Shown here: in pieces, positions 1 to 10,853 of the stretch
How positions within the stretch are numbered: the first letter of the stretch is position 1
How the letters are laid out: each line of letters begins with the position of its first letter
NCBI GenBank assembly: GCA_963576565.1
Contig: CAUYVT010000055.1
Location: 496,001-560,000 of the forward strand
Direction: 5' to 3'
DNA length: 64,000 nt
From: Aspidapion aeneum
Taxonomy: Eukaryota > Arthropoda > Insecta > Coleoptera > Brentidae
Made by a program: the position numbers and the translations under genes
The notes under the pieces: generated by a model
The model's input: the letters and a program-made list of their open reading frames with translations, nothing else
What the model was told of the DNA's origin: nothing
Database searches by the model: none

Positions 1-751
1 TGCTTGTATCCTCGGAAGTTGGCTCTTCACATCTTGTTACTTTCTGTACTGGTTCAAATAATGCTACCACCTCCCCCTTATTAATTTTGACACTATTTGG
101 GAAAATATTGGCGAATCTAATCGGGATGTCTTTATCGGTATTAACTAGTGATTTTGCAACGAGGTAGGTGTTGGGTGTGTTTTGTTGGCTTATGAGTCCG
201 ACGCCGCTTGATGTTTTACTTTCCAGCCTCCCAAAAATTATAGTCTCACTGTTACCGACTAGTCTTGTTGTGCATACTGCCACCACCTTAATTGGTTCTT
301 TATTTATGTGACTATTTGACAAAATGAACTCTTCGTTCCCAAATCTTAGGGTATTAAGTTTATTATCAAACGCAAATCCATGTTTACTTATCGGGTCCAT
401 TCCCAAAATAAATTCGTCTTCTATGTCTGCAACTAATACCGAGTGGCGAATCTTCAACCTCCCCAGCTGTAGGTCTATGTCTGCCTGCCCCAACACGTCG
501 GCGGATTCTCCAGTCACAGTCTTAAGTGTTATTTTCTTTTCTGTTGGTCGAATTTTATATCTCGTTGCAATTTTGAACTTAAGCAATGATATGGCAGCAC
601 CAGTGTCTACTGTTATATTAACTTTTCTTCCATTAATAAGTCCGTCGATGTTAAGACTGTCAGCAGTATGTTTTAAGCTCTTGATAGAGTAAATTTTGGG
701 GGCTAAATTCCCATTAGCCAACACCCGCCCCTCTGCGTTGACTAGTTTTAG
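1..751 (-). CDS. pol: gypsy-type pol, N-terminal part (retropepsin), runs off left edge
   Basis: Reading down the minus strand from base 751, this frame has no stop to the window edge (about 250 codons). It is one base back (-1) from the upstream gag frame, the usual gag/pol arrangement of Ty3/gypsy elements. An aspartic protease active site VDTGAA is encoded at about 593-610, and the second signature FILGMD about 70 residues later, so this is a retropepsin that would process the polyprotein. No ATG is needed if pol is reached by frameshifting. The gag end reads GGAAAAC just before the TAA, which resembles but does not match the best slippery heptamers. Reverse transcriptase, RNase H and integrase would lie to the left of base 1. 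The frame looks undamaged. Confidence 0.8.
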
Positions 752-1968
752 TTTTCCTGATCTCTTCTTCGGTACTCTGTCCCACTAGATGGTGAGCGAG
801 ACCTCATTTGGACACGACAATCGCGTTGAATATGCCCTGTACGTCCGCATCTGAAACACTTTACATTTGGAGGGGATCGTCTACTTTCTTTCAAAGAATC
901 AATCTTCTCTATTAGTGATTGAAACAGTTGGTTTAGCGTTTTTAAGTTGACCTCATCTCCAGTGCTCATTTCTTCTCCCTCCTGAATTGAAACAGCTCTT
1001 ACTTTTGGCCTGGACATATTATTTGATGATTCAATTTCAAGGGCTCGAATCAACACTTCACTACTGTTATGGAAGCGTTCTCGATGAAGTAATTTTGCTA
1101 AGTCCGTGTCTCGCAAGCCGTTAATAAAGCGATCTACCGTGAAGGGATCTCTGTAATTTTCTGGCATTTCTGGGTAAGCCAAGTACATCAGTCTCCTGAT
1201 ATCCGCTTCATACTCTTGTAATGACTCCCCTGCTCTTTGTTGATGAACATTTAATTCTGACCAATGTAAATTTCGCAAGTGTTCGTCTCCATACCTTCTT
1301 TCTAGCGCTGCCACTAAAGCGTTATAATTCTGTTTTTGTTCGACTGGAATGGACCGTAAAAGTCCGAGTGCAGGTTCCCGTAGAGCTACTAACAACGCTC
1401 TAGCTTTTTCGTCCTCGTCCCAACCATTTGCAGCGGCGGCAGCTTCAAATTGTTGTTTGTAGGTGGGCCAGGAGGACGTACCGTCAAAATTTGGAGGCTT
1501 AATGTTCTGGTTGGAATTCACGACACATCCCTGAGCTTTTATTTTGTTGTGTTCTTTCTGAAGCTGTATAAGCTGTTTCGACACGTCCTGGAATTTTTCT
1601 TCCATGGTTTGAAAAACTTCTTCCCTTACATTCTGTAGTTCGTTCTCCACTTTTTCTTCAACATGTTGTACCTTTTCTTCAACATTTTGTACCTTCTCTT
1701 TAACATTTTGTACCGTTTCTTCTACATTCTGCAAATTATTTTGTACCTTTTGTTCTACACTATGCATTCTTTGGGTTATTTCTTCCTTAAGATCTTCGGT
1801 TGCAGTCTTGAACTCTTCTCTCAGCTGTTCGGAGTTGCTCTTTATCTGATCGAAGTTTTTTTCCATGGTCTGTTTCATATCGTTCTGATTTTGAGCCATT
1901 TGAGCTGCTAGAGCCTGTATCATTTTAGTTAGATTTTCCATCTTTGCCGATCCTTGTCTAGTAAGCAT
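748..1968 (-). CDS. gag: gypsy-type Gag with long coiled coil and CCHC zinc knuckle
   Basis: Intact frame of about 406 residues. I take the ATG at 1968 as start; a second ATG lies ten codons on. Residues about 15-150 are a long, highly charged heptad region with repeated V..V..E spacing, predicted coiled coil. Residues about 157-330 look like a retrotransposon Gag capsid domain (a PPNFDG..SW..YK..FE start, then a long helical stretch with HLRNLHWSELN). A CCHC zinc knuckle, CFRCGRTGHIQRDC, lies at about 371-384 and is followed by an Arg/Ser-rich basic tail. Gag would assemble the particle and bind element RNA. It overlaps the pol frame by about one codon. No stops or frameshifts are seen, so the copy may be young. 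The heptad region is the unusual part; most gypsy Gags lack so long a coiled coil. Confidence 0.9.
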   Translation of the reverse strand: MLTRQGSAKMENLTKMIQALAAQMAQNQNDMKQTMEKNFDQIKSNSEQLREEFKTATEDLKEEITQRMHSVEQKVQNNLQNVEETVQNVKEKVQNVEEKVQHVEEKVENELQNVREEVFQTMEEKFQDVSKQLIQLQKEHNKIKAQGCVVNSNQNIKPPNFDGTSSWPTYKQQFEAAAAANGWDEDEKARALLVALREPALGLLRSIPVEQKQNYNALVAALERRYGDEHLRNLHWSELNVHQQRAGESLQEYEADIRRLMYLAYPEMPENYRDPFTVDRFINGLRDTDLAKLLHRERFHNSSEVLIRALEIESSNNMSRPKVRAVSIQEGEEMSTGDEVNLKTLNQLFQSLIEKIDSLKESRRSPPNVKCFRCGRTGHIQRDCRVQMRSRSPSSGTEYRRRDQEN

Positions 1969-1971
1969 CAA

Positions 1972-2824
1972 CTTCCTGATAAATCACTTAAAACGTCTAT
2001 TTTAGGGCTATAAAGCGAATGTCGAACTCGGTTTTTCAATATCTCTTCCAATTCTTAAATAGAACATAATGGAATGTTCTGGAATATACTGGTAAATGCT
2101 ACTCTTTCTGCTACTAGGCAAATGTAGAAGTCACTTTTTGATTATCTCTTTTGGTTCTCGAATAGACCGTCGTAGAATGTTATGGAATATTCTAGAAATA
2201 ATTTCTAATTCTTACTTTTAAAATAACTAAGCTACTGTCGAAGTCGGTATTTGTATATCTCTTCTAGTTTTTGAATAGAACGTCGTAGAATGTTATGGAA
2301 TCTTCTAGAAATTCTTTCTAATTCTTACTTTTGAAATAACTAAACTAATGTCGAAATCGGTATTTGTATATCTCTTCTATTTTTTTGAATAGAACGTCGT
2401 AGAATGTTATGGAATCTTCTAGAAATTCTTTTCAGTTCTTACTTTTGAAATTACTAAGCTAATGTCGAAGTCGGTATTTGTATATCTCTTCTAGTTTTTG
2501 AATAGAACGTCGTAGAATGTTATAGAATATTCTAGAAAATCTCTCTAATTATCAATTTTTGGACTGTAAAGTTAATGTCGAAGTCGGTTCTTAAATATCT
2601 CTTTTAGTTTTTGAATAAAACAATATCGAATTTCTTCGAATATTCTGGAAAAATCACTTACTGTTTTTTCTGTCCAATTGTCCTATCCGGTGGTAATATG
2701 TAAGAGTAGTCTTTGCACTATTCAGTTCCGAATATTCTGGCAAAATTACTTACTGTTCTTCTTTTTAATTGTCCCAGCCGGTGGTACTGTGTAAGGATAG
2801 TCTTTGCACTATTTATTTCTTTTA
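1972..2824 (-). repeat. Untranslated leader of the gypsy element with tandem repeats
   Basis: Between the primer site and gag there are about 850 bases without a reading frame. About five to six copies of a roughly 114-bp unit are visible (starts near 2122, 2236, 2349, 2463 and 2577). The shared core is TGTCGAAGTCGGTATTTG followed by a TAGAACGTCGTAGAATGTTA block. A second pair of about 97-bp repeats lies at about 2660-2815, sharing CCGGTGGTA and AGTCTTTGCACTATT. This would be transcribed as the 5' untranslated leader. Confidence 0.75.
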
Positions 2825-2842
2825 ATCTCACTTCTGACACCA
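2825..2842 (-). other. Primer binding site complementary to tRNA-Leu 3' end
   Basis: On the minus strand, TGGTGTCAGAAGTGAGAT begins two bases after the LTR end. It is complementary to the CCA-tailed 3' end of a eukaryotic tRNA-Leu, with one mismatch by my recollection of that tRNA. This is where minus-strand DNA synthesis would be primed, and it fixes the LTR/leader boundary and the element's orientation. Confidence 0.7.
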
Positions 2843-2844
2843 AT

Positions 2845-3258
2845 TGTTAAGGTTCACAACGACAAATTAAAACTCGCAATTGTTGAAAACGATACGTCAA
2901 TTTATTTCGACAAATTATGTAAATAAACACGCACTTAAACTTACGAATAACTTGTTAATAATTCACTACTATAATCGGTCTATTAACTTCGTGTTAATAT
3001 CTCACGACCACTACAGTACGTTGTCTGTGACTGACTCCGGTGCGCGACCCCGGCCCTATATATAGGATCGTCCATCTCTCTCGAACTTTCCGGCAGCCTT
3101 CGACGTCCGGAAAGTTCTCGTATTATTACGACCGCAAGTCACAGATAACGCAACTAAAACCTAGACTAAGAATACAACCTTAAGATAAATCAACCTAATA
3201 CTACACTAAACCTAAATAAATTCCAATTATAAAATTTAAATAACTTAAATTTGTAACA
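2845..3258 (-). mobile_element. 5' LTR of the gypsy-type element (414 bp)
   Basis: The block begins TGTTAAGG and ends TTGTAACA when read on the plus strand, so it has TG...CA ends. One side abuts the primer site and leader of the gag-pol element. A second copy of the family, in the opposite orientation, lies at 23367-23775 as a solo LTR. The two share the palindromic TATA-like box and a stretch near the gag-proximal end. The partner 3' LTR lies outside the window, so target duplication cannot be checked here. Confidence 0.85.
3055..3066 (-). promoter_or_regulatory. Palindromic TATA-like box in the LTR
   Basis: CCTATATATAGG lies inside the LTR and is kept, with flanking GGGCCGG, in the solo LTR at 23575-23586. 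Conservation between two otherwise diverged LTRs supports a promoter role for RNA polymerase II. The start site was not identified. Confidence 0.55.
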
Positions 3259-3929
3259 TTATTTATATTATCTTGGTATCCAACAGCTTCTTTGCTTGCT
3301 CCCTTCAAGCTTTTTACTATGTTTGTATATATCTCTTTAAATGAATGCTGTGTGCCAATCGTTTCTGATACAATCTTTGCGTAGTACTTTCGATTGCTAG
3401 ACTTTTACACCAGTATTTCCTAAAGGGTCTACAGTGCGAAGTGCTACAATTCTAGGTTTAAAAGTCTACATTTTGGTTGAAGGTTTAACTTATTTTTCCC
3501 GTGAATGCAATAGTGTTTAATATTTTGTATAAATTGTTTATAAATACCTTGGGATATGGGTCATCTTTTTTCGTTGTAACACCTCTCAAAGGTTATAAAT
3601 AAATAAAAATAATAAAATATTTTGGTTTAATAATGGTAGCCATATTTAAATCTCCAAATGTCACTAGAAAATGTCGAATAAAAACGGTGTAAGTCATTGT
3701 GAGCTGTCCGCTATATTTTACATGTTAATTTAATTTAAGTTAGCGACGATTAAACCGATGGTCGATTGTTTTAGTGAATGAGTAATTGAAAAGGGATTCT
3801 AATATATCTTGTGCTTTTTATAGTATTTAAATATTGATACGTATTTAATACGGTAATGCATCTACAGATATAGTTTTTTTAAGTTATTTATGTATTATTT
3901 AGCTTTGAATATTTTTGTATGTAAGTTTT
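3259..3929. other. AT-rich stretch, no feature recognised
   Basis: Flank of the gypsy element. No long reading frame, RNA gene or clear repeat structure was seen. Confidence 0.5.
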
Positions 3930-4330
3930 TTTATTTTAATTTTTTTTCAAACTTTACACCACCCCTCAGGGGTGGTACTACAATTTGAGACTATTTTTAA
4001 CGGGAATCCTACGACTGCACGGAAGTTTTCAAAAAATGACATTTGGTTACAAAATTTTTATGTGGTTTTCCTTATTTCTAAAGTTATTTGAATTTATATC
4101 AGATGAAACTCACTGAGAAATGCTTACATTCGTCACATCATTATCATCATATTGCACATTAGGGTGAACCAAATCTTTGCAGTTATTTGACCTGTGAGTA
4201 TTAAAAAAATAAACTTAAACCGGTCGGTATCAAGTCTATAGACTTGATACTTAAACCCGGTGTACACTGTTAAGTCTTAAGGTCTTAGTAAATATTGGCG
4301 TTAAAGTTGCATTTTTGATTTTCTTCGATA
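3930..4330 (+). repeat. Dispersed repeat with GC hairpin; inverted copy at 33380-33720
   Basis: Contains the hairpin ACCACCCC-TCA-GGGGTGGT (3958-3976). It is followed by blocks such as AACTCACTGAGAAATGCTTA and GCAGTTATTTGACCTGTGAG, which recur reverse-complemented and in the matching order at 33380-33720. It is a diverged interspersed repeat with no coding potential. Class unknown. Confidence 0.7.
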
Positions 4331-4360
4331 AAATCTAGGTTTTTCACTTTCTCCAATATA

Positions 4361-4440
4361 GTAGAGTAAATTTCTAAAATAAAGCTGCAAAAAGGGTATA
4401 TTTATTGATTTTCGCTTGTGGCGAAAATCAATTACTTGAG
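4361..4440 (+). repeat. Fragment of large-palindrome terminus followed by a hairpin
   Basis: 4362-4401 matches the outer end of the palindromic element at 24352 (AGTAGAGTAAATTT, then AAAGCTGCAAAAAG). It is followed by a perfect 12-bp stem, ATTGATTTTCGC-loop-GCGAAAATCAAT (4404-4432). The same TTTTCGC/GCGAAAA stem closes the hairpin array near 14330. Confidence 0.6.
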
Positions 4441-5262
4441 CCGCCTCGGCCGTAACATTATTTTTATTTTTATTATTTTTTTTTTTTTATTATTATTCCG
4501 TCCCTAGCACCCCTAGTGTATCGCGCTCGAATTTTGACGCTTACTCGGGAACGCTTCGACGTAGAAGGATGAAATTCGGCGCACTGATTAAGAACTTACG
4601 GAAGACCAAAAATGTCAATTTTGGGTCAAATCGGAAAATTTCAAGTAGGGGAAATAGGGGAAAAACCGTCAAAAAGTGACTTTTTTTGATGTACCTCCGT
4701 TGGCACACCATAAGTGTCGAGGGGATTATTCTAGAAACTTGAGATTTTGCACAAGTGTACTCTGATGTGTGGTCAGGAAGCCTATTGTTTTTCAGCCAGA
4801 TCGGAAAAAGTCAAGTGCCCCATTTTGAGGCTCTTCTGAATCCCTGCAGTAACGCATTTTCACTGTACAATAAAATTGGTCAGAATTTCACTGTTTATTT
4901 GCCGTTTTTTAAAATATATCTGGTCATTACTCCAAAACTGTTCAATGGATTTTAACCAAATTTTAAACATTTGCGGACCTAAGGGAGTGTTCGGTAACCG
5001 TATAGTTGGTTTTTAAAATTAGTTTTTGGTTTTTGAGTTTTGAGGATTTTTCAAAAACTATGCAAGGTTTTTGCAGTCAAAAATACTGAATCGAGAAATT
5101 TTTTTGCCCTTACACTTTTTGACAGTTCTCGAACTGCTATCTTTTTAAGAAAATACCAAAATATTTTTTAAAAAAAGTTCGACTTTTCTAAGTACCGTTT
5201 TTGAGTTTGAAAAATAAATACCAAAAAACACGTAAAAATCACAACGGAAATAACACGCATTA
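4441..5262. other. No gene seen; decayed repeat
   Basis: AT-rich sequence rich in AAAAA/TTTTT with phrases such as GTCAAAAAGTGAC. No reading frame longer than about 65 codons and none recognisable. Confidence 0.4.
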
Positions 5263-6260
5263 ACACGCATTTTTACAAAAATCGCGATATCTTTAAAACA
5301 GTAGGTCCGAATTGGACAAAAATTACACTACTCACTTCGCCGAACCTTTCTACATAAAACTTTGTTTATAGTTTTAACCTTAATGTAGAGGGCGCTGGTG
5401 TACGGCACTTAACATTTATCAAAACGGTCCAAAATTAATAAAAATCTTATAAAATTAAAGGAATTTGCATATATTTTTTGAAATATAATTCCAATAATAA
5501 TAGGATTAATTTCATGTTAAAGAAGAGACAAAAATCTATAAAATGACATACGTCATTTTTAAGTTATGACAAAATTTTAGTTTCTTATTTATTTTTTGAT
5601 CAAATACCGCGAAAAATATTTGTAAAACGTCAACGAAATAGAATCTTATACACAAATTGGTTGAAATTAAAACTTTTTTTGATGCATTGAGTCTGTAGCA
5701 TGAGAGGAGCCGGAGCTACAATTCGTTTCATTATAAAATAAATTATCTTGGACCGATAGTTTTTGATATTTATCCCAAAATATTTAAAAAGCTCAATAAA
5801 TTTCATATATTTTTATATAAAAAATTACGATATCTTCAAAACCATACGTCAGATTTTGACGGAAGTTACACCATTCGCTTACTCGAACCTTTTTACATAG
5901 TATCAGTCAACAGTTTTATCATTTTTATAGAGCGCGCTTAACAAAGTAACCAAAATTAAAAATTGTCGGTTCATAGATAAGAAATTCGCAAATGCCACAT
6001 TTAACTATAGTATAGTATACTTTCATTTTAAAGAGCAGAATAAAATTTGCAAAATAGCAGATGTCATTTTTAAGTCACTGTCTATTTTTAAGTTCCTAGG
6101 TTAATTCTTTGGATTATATATTAGGCAGAATGTTTGGCAAAAACTAATATTAGTATTTTACACACCAAATTCAAAGGATAAAAGTGACATTAATATTTTT
6201 TTAAAGCAATAAGTTTTTAGCATGAGGGGAGCGAGAGCTACATACTTTAGCGATAAAAAG
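5263..6260 (+). repeat. Diverged tandem duplication, period about 550 bp
   Basis: Two consecutive blocks (about 5263-5770 and 5812-6260) share, in order, a GATATCTTNAAAAC stretch, an ACATA...TTTTA...TAGAGnGCGC region and an AGCATGAGnGGAGC...AGCTACA end. Divergence is substantial. No coding potential was seen. Confidence 0.55.
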
Positions 6261-6839
6261 GCACTTTAATTAAATTACATTATTATTAAAGTCCAGTGAT
6301 AATAACATCAGTTGTAAGGGGTTGGCAAAGGCAAATAATGAGTAGTTATTAAATGAATTACACTTAGTTGACTAATTAACATTTTATTTTTGAATCAGTG
6401 TCCAATTCCAAGGCTAAATATTAAAAAAAAAAATTCGTGGCTAAACGTATATAAAAAGGTTTTGTTTCTCTTGTATTATTCCATGAGCATAGTTTCTTTT
6501 GTATTCGGTAGATGTCGCCACTTGTGCTTAAAGCATACCGTATTGCAGGCATTATTTTTCATTTCTCTTATCAATATCGTAAGATGAAATTTATATACCG
6601 TCTCTCCAACTTTACAAAGGTGTTACATTGACCATGCACGGTTCTGAAGGGTTCCTTAAGCACGAAACAGTTAACTGTCAACACTTAATGGGTGGCCATT
6701 AGATCTTGAACCCCCGTGGGTGTACAGCATTCGAGCTGCCCACGGAAAAACACAAGAGGAACAAAACCTTTCTACACCCGATTATCCACGAAAAAATTTT
6801 GTTTCCTTTATTCACGGGTACCAAACTTTACGTTTTCAA
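6261..6839. other. No gene seen
   Basis: Short frames only, up to about 65 codons, with no family likeness. Confidence 0.4.
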
Positions 6840-7130
6840 TATATTTCGCAAAACATTTAAAAAATTTTTCGAAACTAGTAAAAACGTTTAATTTTAAAAT
6901 GTATATTGGAGAACTTGGGTATAATTTTATCTCAATTATTATATAGATTTCTCTTAGTTTCTGTCAGTCTGTCAAATCACAGCTCTCTAGCGTTTCTGGA
7001 AATTGGTAATGTTACTTTTACATAACTTTACATGTATAGGGAAGGGGAGTAAATTATAATTTCGGGTTTTTTATTTTTTCCTATAGTTTTGTCATAGTTC
7101 CTATCAGTCTGCAAGGCATCTTTTTAGACT
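6840..7130 (+). repeat. Diverged partial copy of the 9760-11216 repeat family
   Basis: Begins with the right-arm sequence of that family (AAACTAGTAAnAAC, then a TTGGAGAACTTGG-like block) and continues into two units of its tandem array. These carry AGCTCTCTAGCGTTTCTGGAA and ACATAACTTTACATGTATAGG in reverse order relative to the array at 9970-10780. Confidence 0.6.
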
Positions 7131-9437
7131 ATATTGTGTATCCATTTGGATACGCAGTCCTTCAGATTGGATACCCAGTAAACAGGAAATGGATACCTAC
7201 TTTTGGGCCTTGGCCTTTTATAAAATATAATTAAAATATGATACCTAAAATACAGGGTGTAATTTAAATGACGAACCAATCTTTAAGAGATGGCGCGGAA
7301 GGTCCAAACCAGACAAAAAGTTCAAATAACTTTTTGCCAAGTTATATTATTTTTTAAGTTTGGAAAGTAGGGAAAAACGATGAATTTTAAAATATCAAAT
7401 TGAACAATGTTGCTTTTTTCCAAGAAAATATAGATAGGTTAAGGATACAGTGTGTATTCGAATTAGTTGTCGCAAAGTGTCCATTTTATACTATAGTGTA
7501 GAATACGTATGTTGCTATAACTTGGGTTAAAGTAACGATTATTTTGTGAACAGAAAAAGAACCTTTGGATCTCTTTGTTGATTTCAAGTTAAATCATTAA
7601 CGTTAAAACAACGACCAACTAAGGCCCATAAAATGATTGATCATATTGGTGCATAATGGAGTCGCAACAACGTTGAGGCATGAGTCGTCCGTGTAACCAT
7701 AGTTAGTTGCCTGACGAATTTAAATACGTCGGCAAAACGTTAAATTGCTGCTTGGGATTAAATTTACACAAAAGAAATTGAAATAGATTTGTGTACATGT
7801 CTAAAGGTCCTTAAAACAAATATAAAATAATAATGTTAGCACTATATTTTAACGATTTTTTAAAATTTGTTGAAGAAAAGAACAGATTTTTGTATGTCGA
7901 TTTTCTGTTATGATTTTTAAGAAAGTTATAACAAAAAATATAATAATAGCTGTAAAGTTTGGCACCCTTTATCTAAAAAACAAAGAAGTTTGATGAAAAA
8001 TATAAAAAGAAAAAATCCTTCTTTTGATCCTTTCTACCACGAATTATTACACCCTTATATTATGGCAAAAAAACCAAACAAATATACAATATAGATATTT
8101 ATTGTGTCAAAAAATAATAATTATATAAAGTAAGTAACTTTATGTTAAATGTTTGTATGTTATGGTAAGAATTTTAAGATATTTGAAAGTATCAAATTGG
8201 TCTGAAAAAAAACAATTTATAAAAGTGAGCGCTTTTCAAATATACCTGGTGGGCAACAAAACCCGACAAAATCTTTTTCGTTATAACTTTCCAACTATAT
8301 CACCAATTTTATCAAAGCAAAGAGTAGTTGGCAGTGATTGATTGATCGGATATTTGTTTAAAAGTATATTTTTGTTCACCATCTTGACTCTTGAAAGAGG
8401 CTTGTTTATTCTTATGTTGGAAATGTGTGGAAATTTTGGATATTTTTTTTTTGTAGAAAACCTCTTATTTATCTTTATCTGAAGAATACGGTAAATTTGT
8501 ATTTTTAATATTTTGTTTTGTCGATTTTTTTTCGACCTTTTGTACTTTCGACCTTTTATGGCTTCGTCGGCGGGCCTGATAATAAAAAGTCCTTTTAAAC
8601 AGTGTGTCACAAAATGTGACCCATACTAAAAAATAACCAAAAACATCTGTGTCAAAGTTACTACTGTTACTTCCTGCACAAAAATATTGCTTAGGGGGGG
8701 GCCATGGCCCCTATGCCCCCTCCCCTTATAACCACCGGTGTTTTTTTGCTTTAAAGAACTTATTTAGATAAATCAAAATATCTAATCTAATCAAAAAACA
8801 GTTTATTTTAATTTGGAAACATTTTATTTTAGTAGGTATAAATTACGAACCTTTTTGAAGTATTTATCATAACATTAACCTCACTTTTTAATATATCATT
8901 TAAAAAGAAATTGACTTATCCTCAATAAAGAATAAAGGCACATTTTTTTGTGAAAATCTTAGAAAAGATATTTAAATATGCAAGAGAAACTGATTATTTT
9001 AGTTATTTTTGAAAATAAGTTTATATTAGTATGTCCCTGAAGCCTTAAATATGTTAACAACCCGACATTAGTTTTTAAAAGAAAATGTTATGTTGTAGAA
9101 TAAAGTATACTACATATTTTTTCCTAAAAAGTGTAGTTTTTGAGAAAATTTTGAAAAACCTATAATAAACATGTTTTTTTCTAAATAATCCCAGTTTACG
9201 TACGTCAATGAAGAGCTACTTGCTTTTCCTAACCTTATTGACCAATACATTGTTGGAAAGGGAATTTTATTCTCCACAAAAAACTGTTCTTTGCAATTTT
9301 TGATAAAAAGGTTAGTTTTCGAGAAAATTGCATAAAACTGAAAAAAAACAGGTTTTAGGGGGTTTGGGGGGAATTTTCTCCGTCCCTGTCGATTTTTCGA
9401 GTTGGTAACCGAGATATTTGGATTCAGCAGGGTCAAA
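7131..9437. other. Long non-coding stretch, no gene recognised
   Basis: Repeated GGATAC words occur at 7143-7200, and a GC-rich CCATGGCCCC/GGGGGGGCC patch at about 8693-8735 may be the end of an old hAT-type MITE. Frames of about 109 codons (8281-8610, minus) and 108 codons (9110-9436, minus) consist of Lys/Asn/Phe-rich low-complexity sequence and I do not regard them as genes. Confidence 0.4.
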
Positions 9438-9640
9438 TTAGGGGGAATTGGTCTGTTGCCAAAAAGTAATATGATTTGCTTCTAGACCGAAAACGGAAAG
9501 CCTTTCAAAATAATATGCTCTGAATATATGTGAGCAGTACTCCATAGTTGGTCGAATCTGGGCTTTGTAGAATGTCAGCAATTGGCTTGCTGTATACAGA
9601 TCAACGATCCTAAACACACAGGATTGCTTATTTCCATTTA
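9438..9640 (-). pseudogene. Non-LTR reverse transcriptase C-terminal fragment
   Basis: The minus strand encodes a short piece reading LYTASQLLTFYKAQIRPTME followed by YCSHI. This is the conserved motif just after the palm of Jockey/CR1-type reverse transcriptases. No catalytic motif is included, and the fragment ends in unrelated sequence on both sides. It belongs to the same protein region as the end of the 12100-12790 remnant (which stops at LYTT), so the two may be different copies of one family. Confidence 0.65.
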
Positions 9641-9759
9641 ACTCTATGTTAGCGTCGTTCAAGCGAGACAAAGACTGCCTGCTTACGTCACCAGCGGACC
9701 AGTTCCTTTGTTTGTATTGAGAGTTCGTGTGATTTTAAGGTGTTTTTGACGTTTTTACC

Positions 9760-9969
9760 TTCGTTTTTCAGCCGATATTTGACCTATTTAAAACTTTACT
9801 ACGGAGTGAGCTACGAATCTCAAACTTTGCACAGTCGTAGATCTCCTTGGAGTTAACGATCCCTCCAAGTTTTATGGAATTCCAAAAAGTACTAAAGAAG
9901 TAACGAAACTTCAAAAAACGTCGAAATTGTCACTCGCTCACTCATTCATGTATAGATCATCAAAATTCT
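9760..9969 (+). repeat. Head module of Helitron-like repeat family
   Basis: About 210 bases starting at CAGCCGATATTTGACC and including CTCAAACTTTGCACAGTCGT and a short CTCACTCA repeat. It recurs almost unchanged at about 56623-56860. In both places it leads into the ACTTCCAGACATGCTACAAA sequence that begins the next module. Confidence 0.75.
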
Positions 9970-10780
9970 ACTGTACTTCCAGACATGCTACAAAGCTGAA
10001 ATTTGACAGACTGATAGAAATTATGACCAAACCCCTGAAAAAAAAAACCCAAAATTCTAATTTACTCCCTTTCCCTATACATGTAAAGTTATGTAAAAGT
10101 AACATTGCCCACTTCCAGAAATGGCAGACTAATAGGAACTATGTTAAAACTATAGAAAAAAATTAAAAACCCCAAAATTATAATTTACTTTCCTCCCCTA
10201 TAAATGTAAAGTAATGTAAATGTAATATTGCCCACTTCCGGACACGATAGAGAGCTGAGCTTTGGAAGGAAAACTATAGAAAAAAATTAAAACACCCCAA
10301 AATTCTAATTTACTTCCCTCCCCTATAAATGTATAGTTGTGTAAAAGTAACGTTGTTCATTTCCAGAAACGCTCGGGAGCTGAAATTTGGAAGGCTGATA
10401 GGAACTATGATAAAATTATAAAACTAAATTAAAAAACCCCAAAGTTTAATTAACTTCCCTCCCTTATAAATGTAAAGTTATGTAAATTAGCATTGTCCAC
10501 TTCCAAAAACGCTAGAGAGCTGAGGTTTGGAAGACTGAGAGGAACTATGATAAAACTATAGGAAAAAATTTAAAAACACTAAGATTTTAATTTACTTTCC
10601 GTCCATTAACGTATTAATCGGTACGTTAATGTTTCCGTCCCTATAAATGTAAAATTATGTAAAATTACTATTGCCTACTTCCAGGAACACTAGAGAGCTG
10701 AGCTTTAGAAGGCTGATAAGAACTATGATAAAACCATAAAATAAAAAAAACTCAACATTTTTAATAAGGCATTGCAAAAG
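9970..10780 (+). repeat. Minisatellite array, about 6 units of about 125 bp
   Basis: Each unit runs ACTTCCnGAnA...AGAGCTGA, then a GGAACTATGATAAAACTATA block, an A-rich tract with CCCCAAAATT, then CCCTATAAATGTAAAGTTATG. Units vary in length and sequence. It is non-coding and forms the core of the repeat family that starts at 9760. Confidence 0.8.
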
Positions 10781-10853
10781 TTTTAAACAATATCCCGCAT
10801 ATTTTACTACTTTAAAATTTAAATATATCGAAATCCTTTAAAAAAGGAGTGAA

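Noticed and set aside
324..692. Plus-strand 122-codon frame
   Set aside because: Antisense to the protease region of pol, which has the recognisable VDTGAA and ILGMD motifs.
1221..1911. Plus-strand frames opposite gag
   Set aside because: Shadows of the gag frame; leucine/phenylalanine-rich because they are antisense to the coiled-coil region.
8281..8610. 109-codon minus frame
   Set aside because: Lys/Ile/Asn-rich low-complexity chain in AT-rich DNA; part of it reads through a TTTCGACC repeat.
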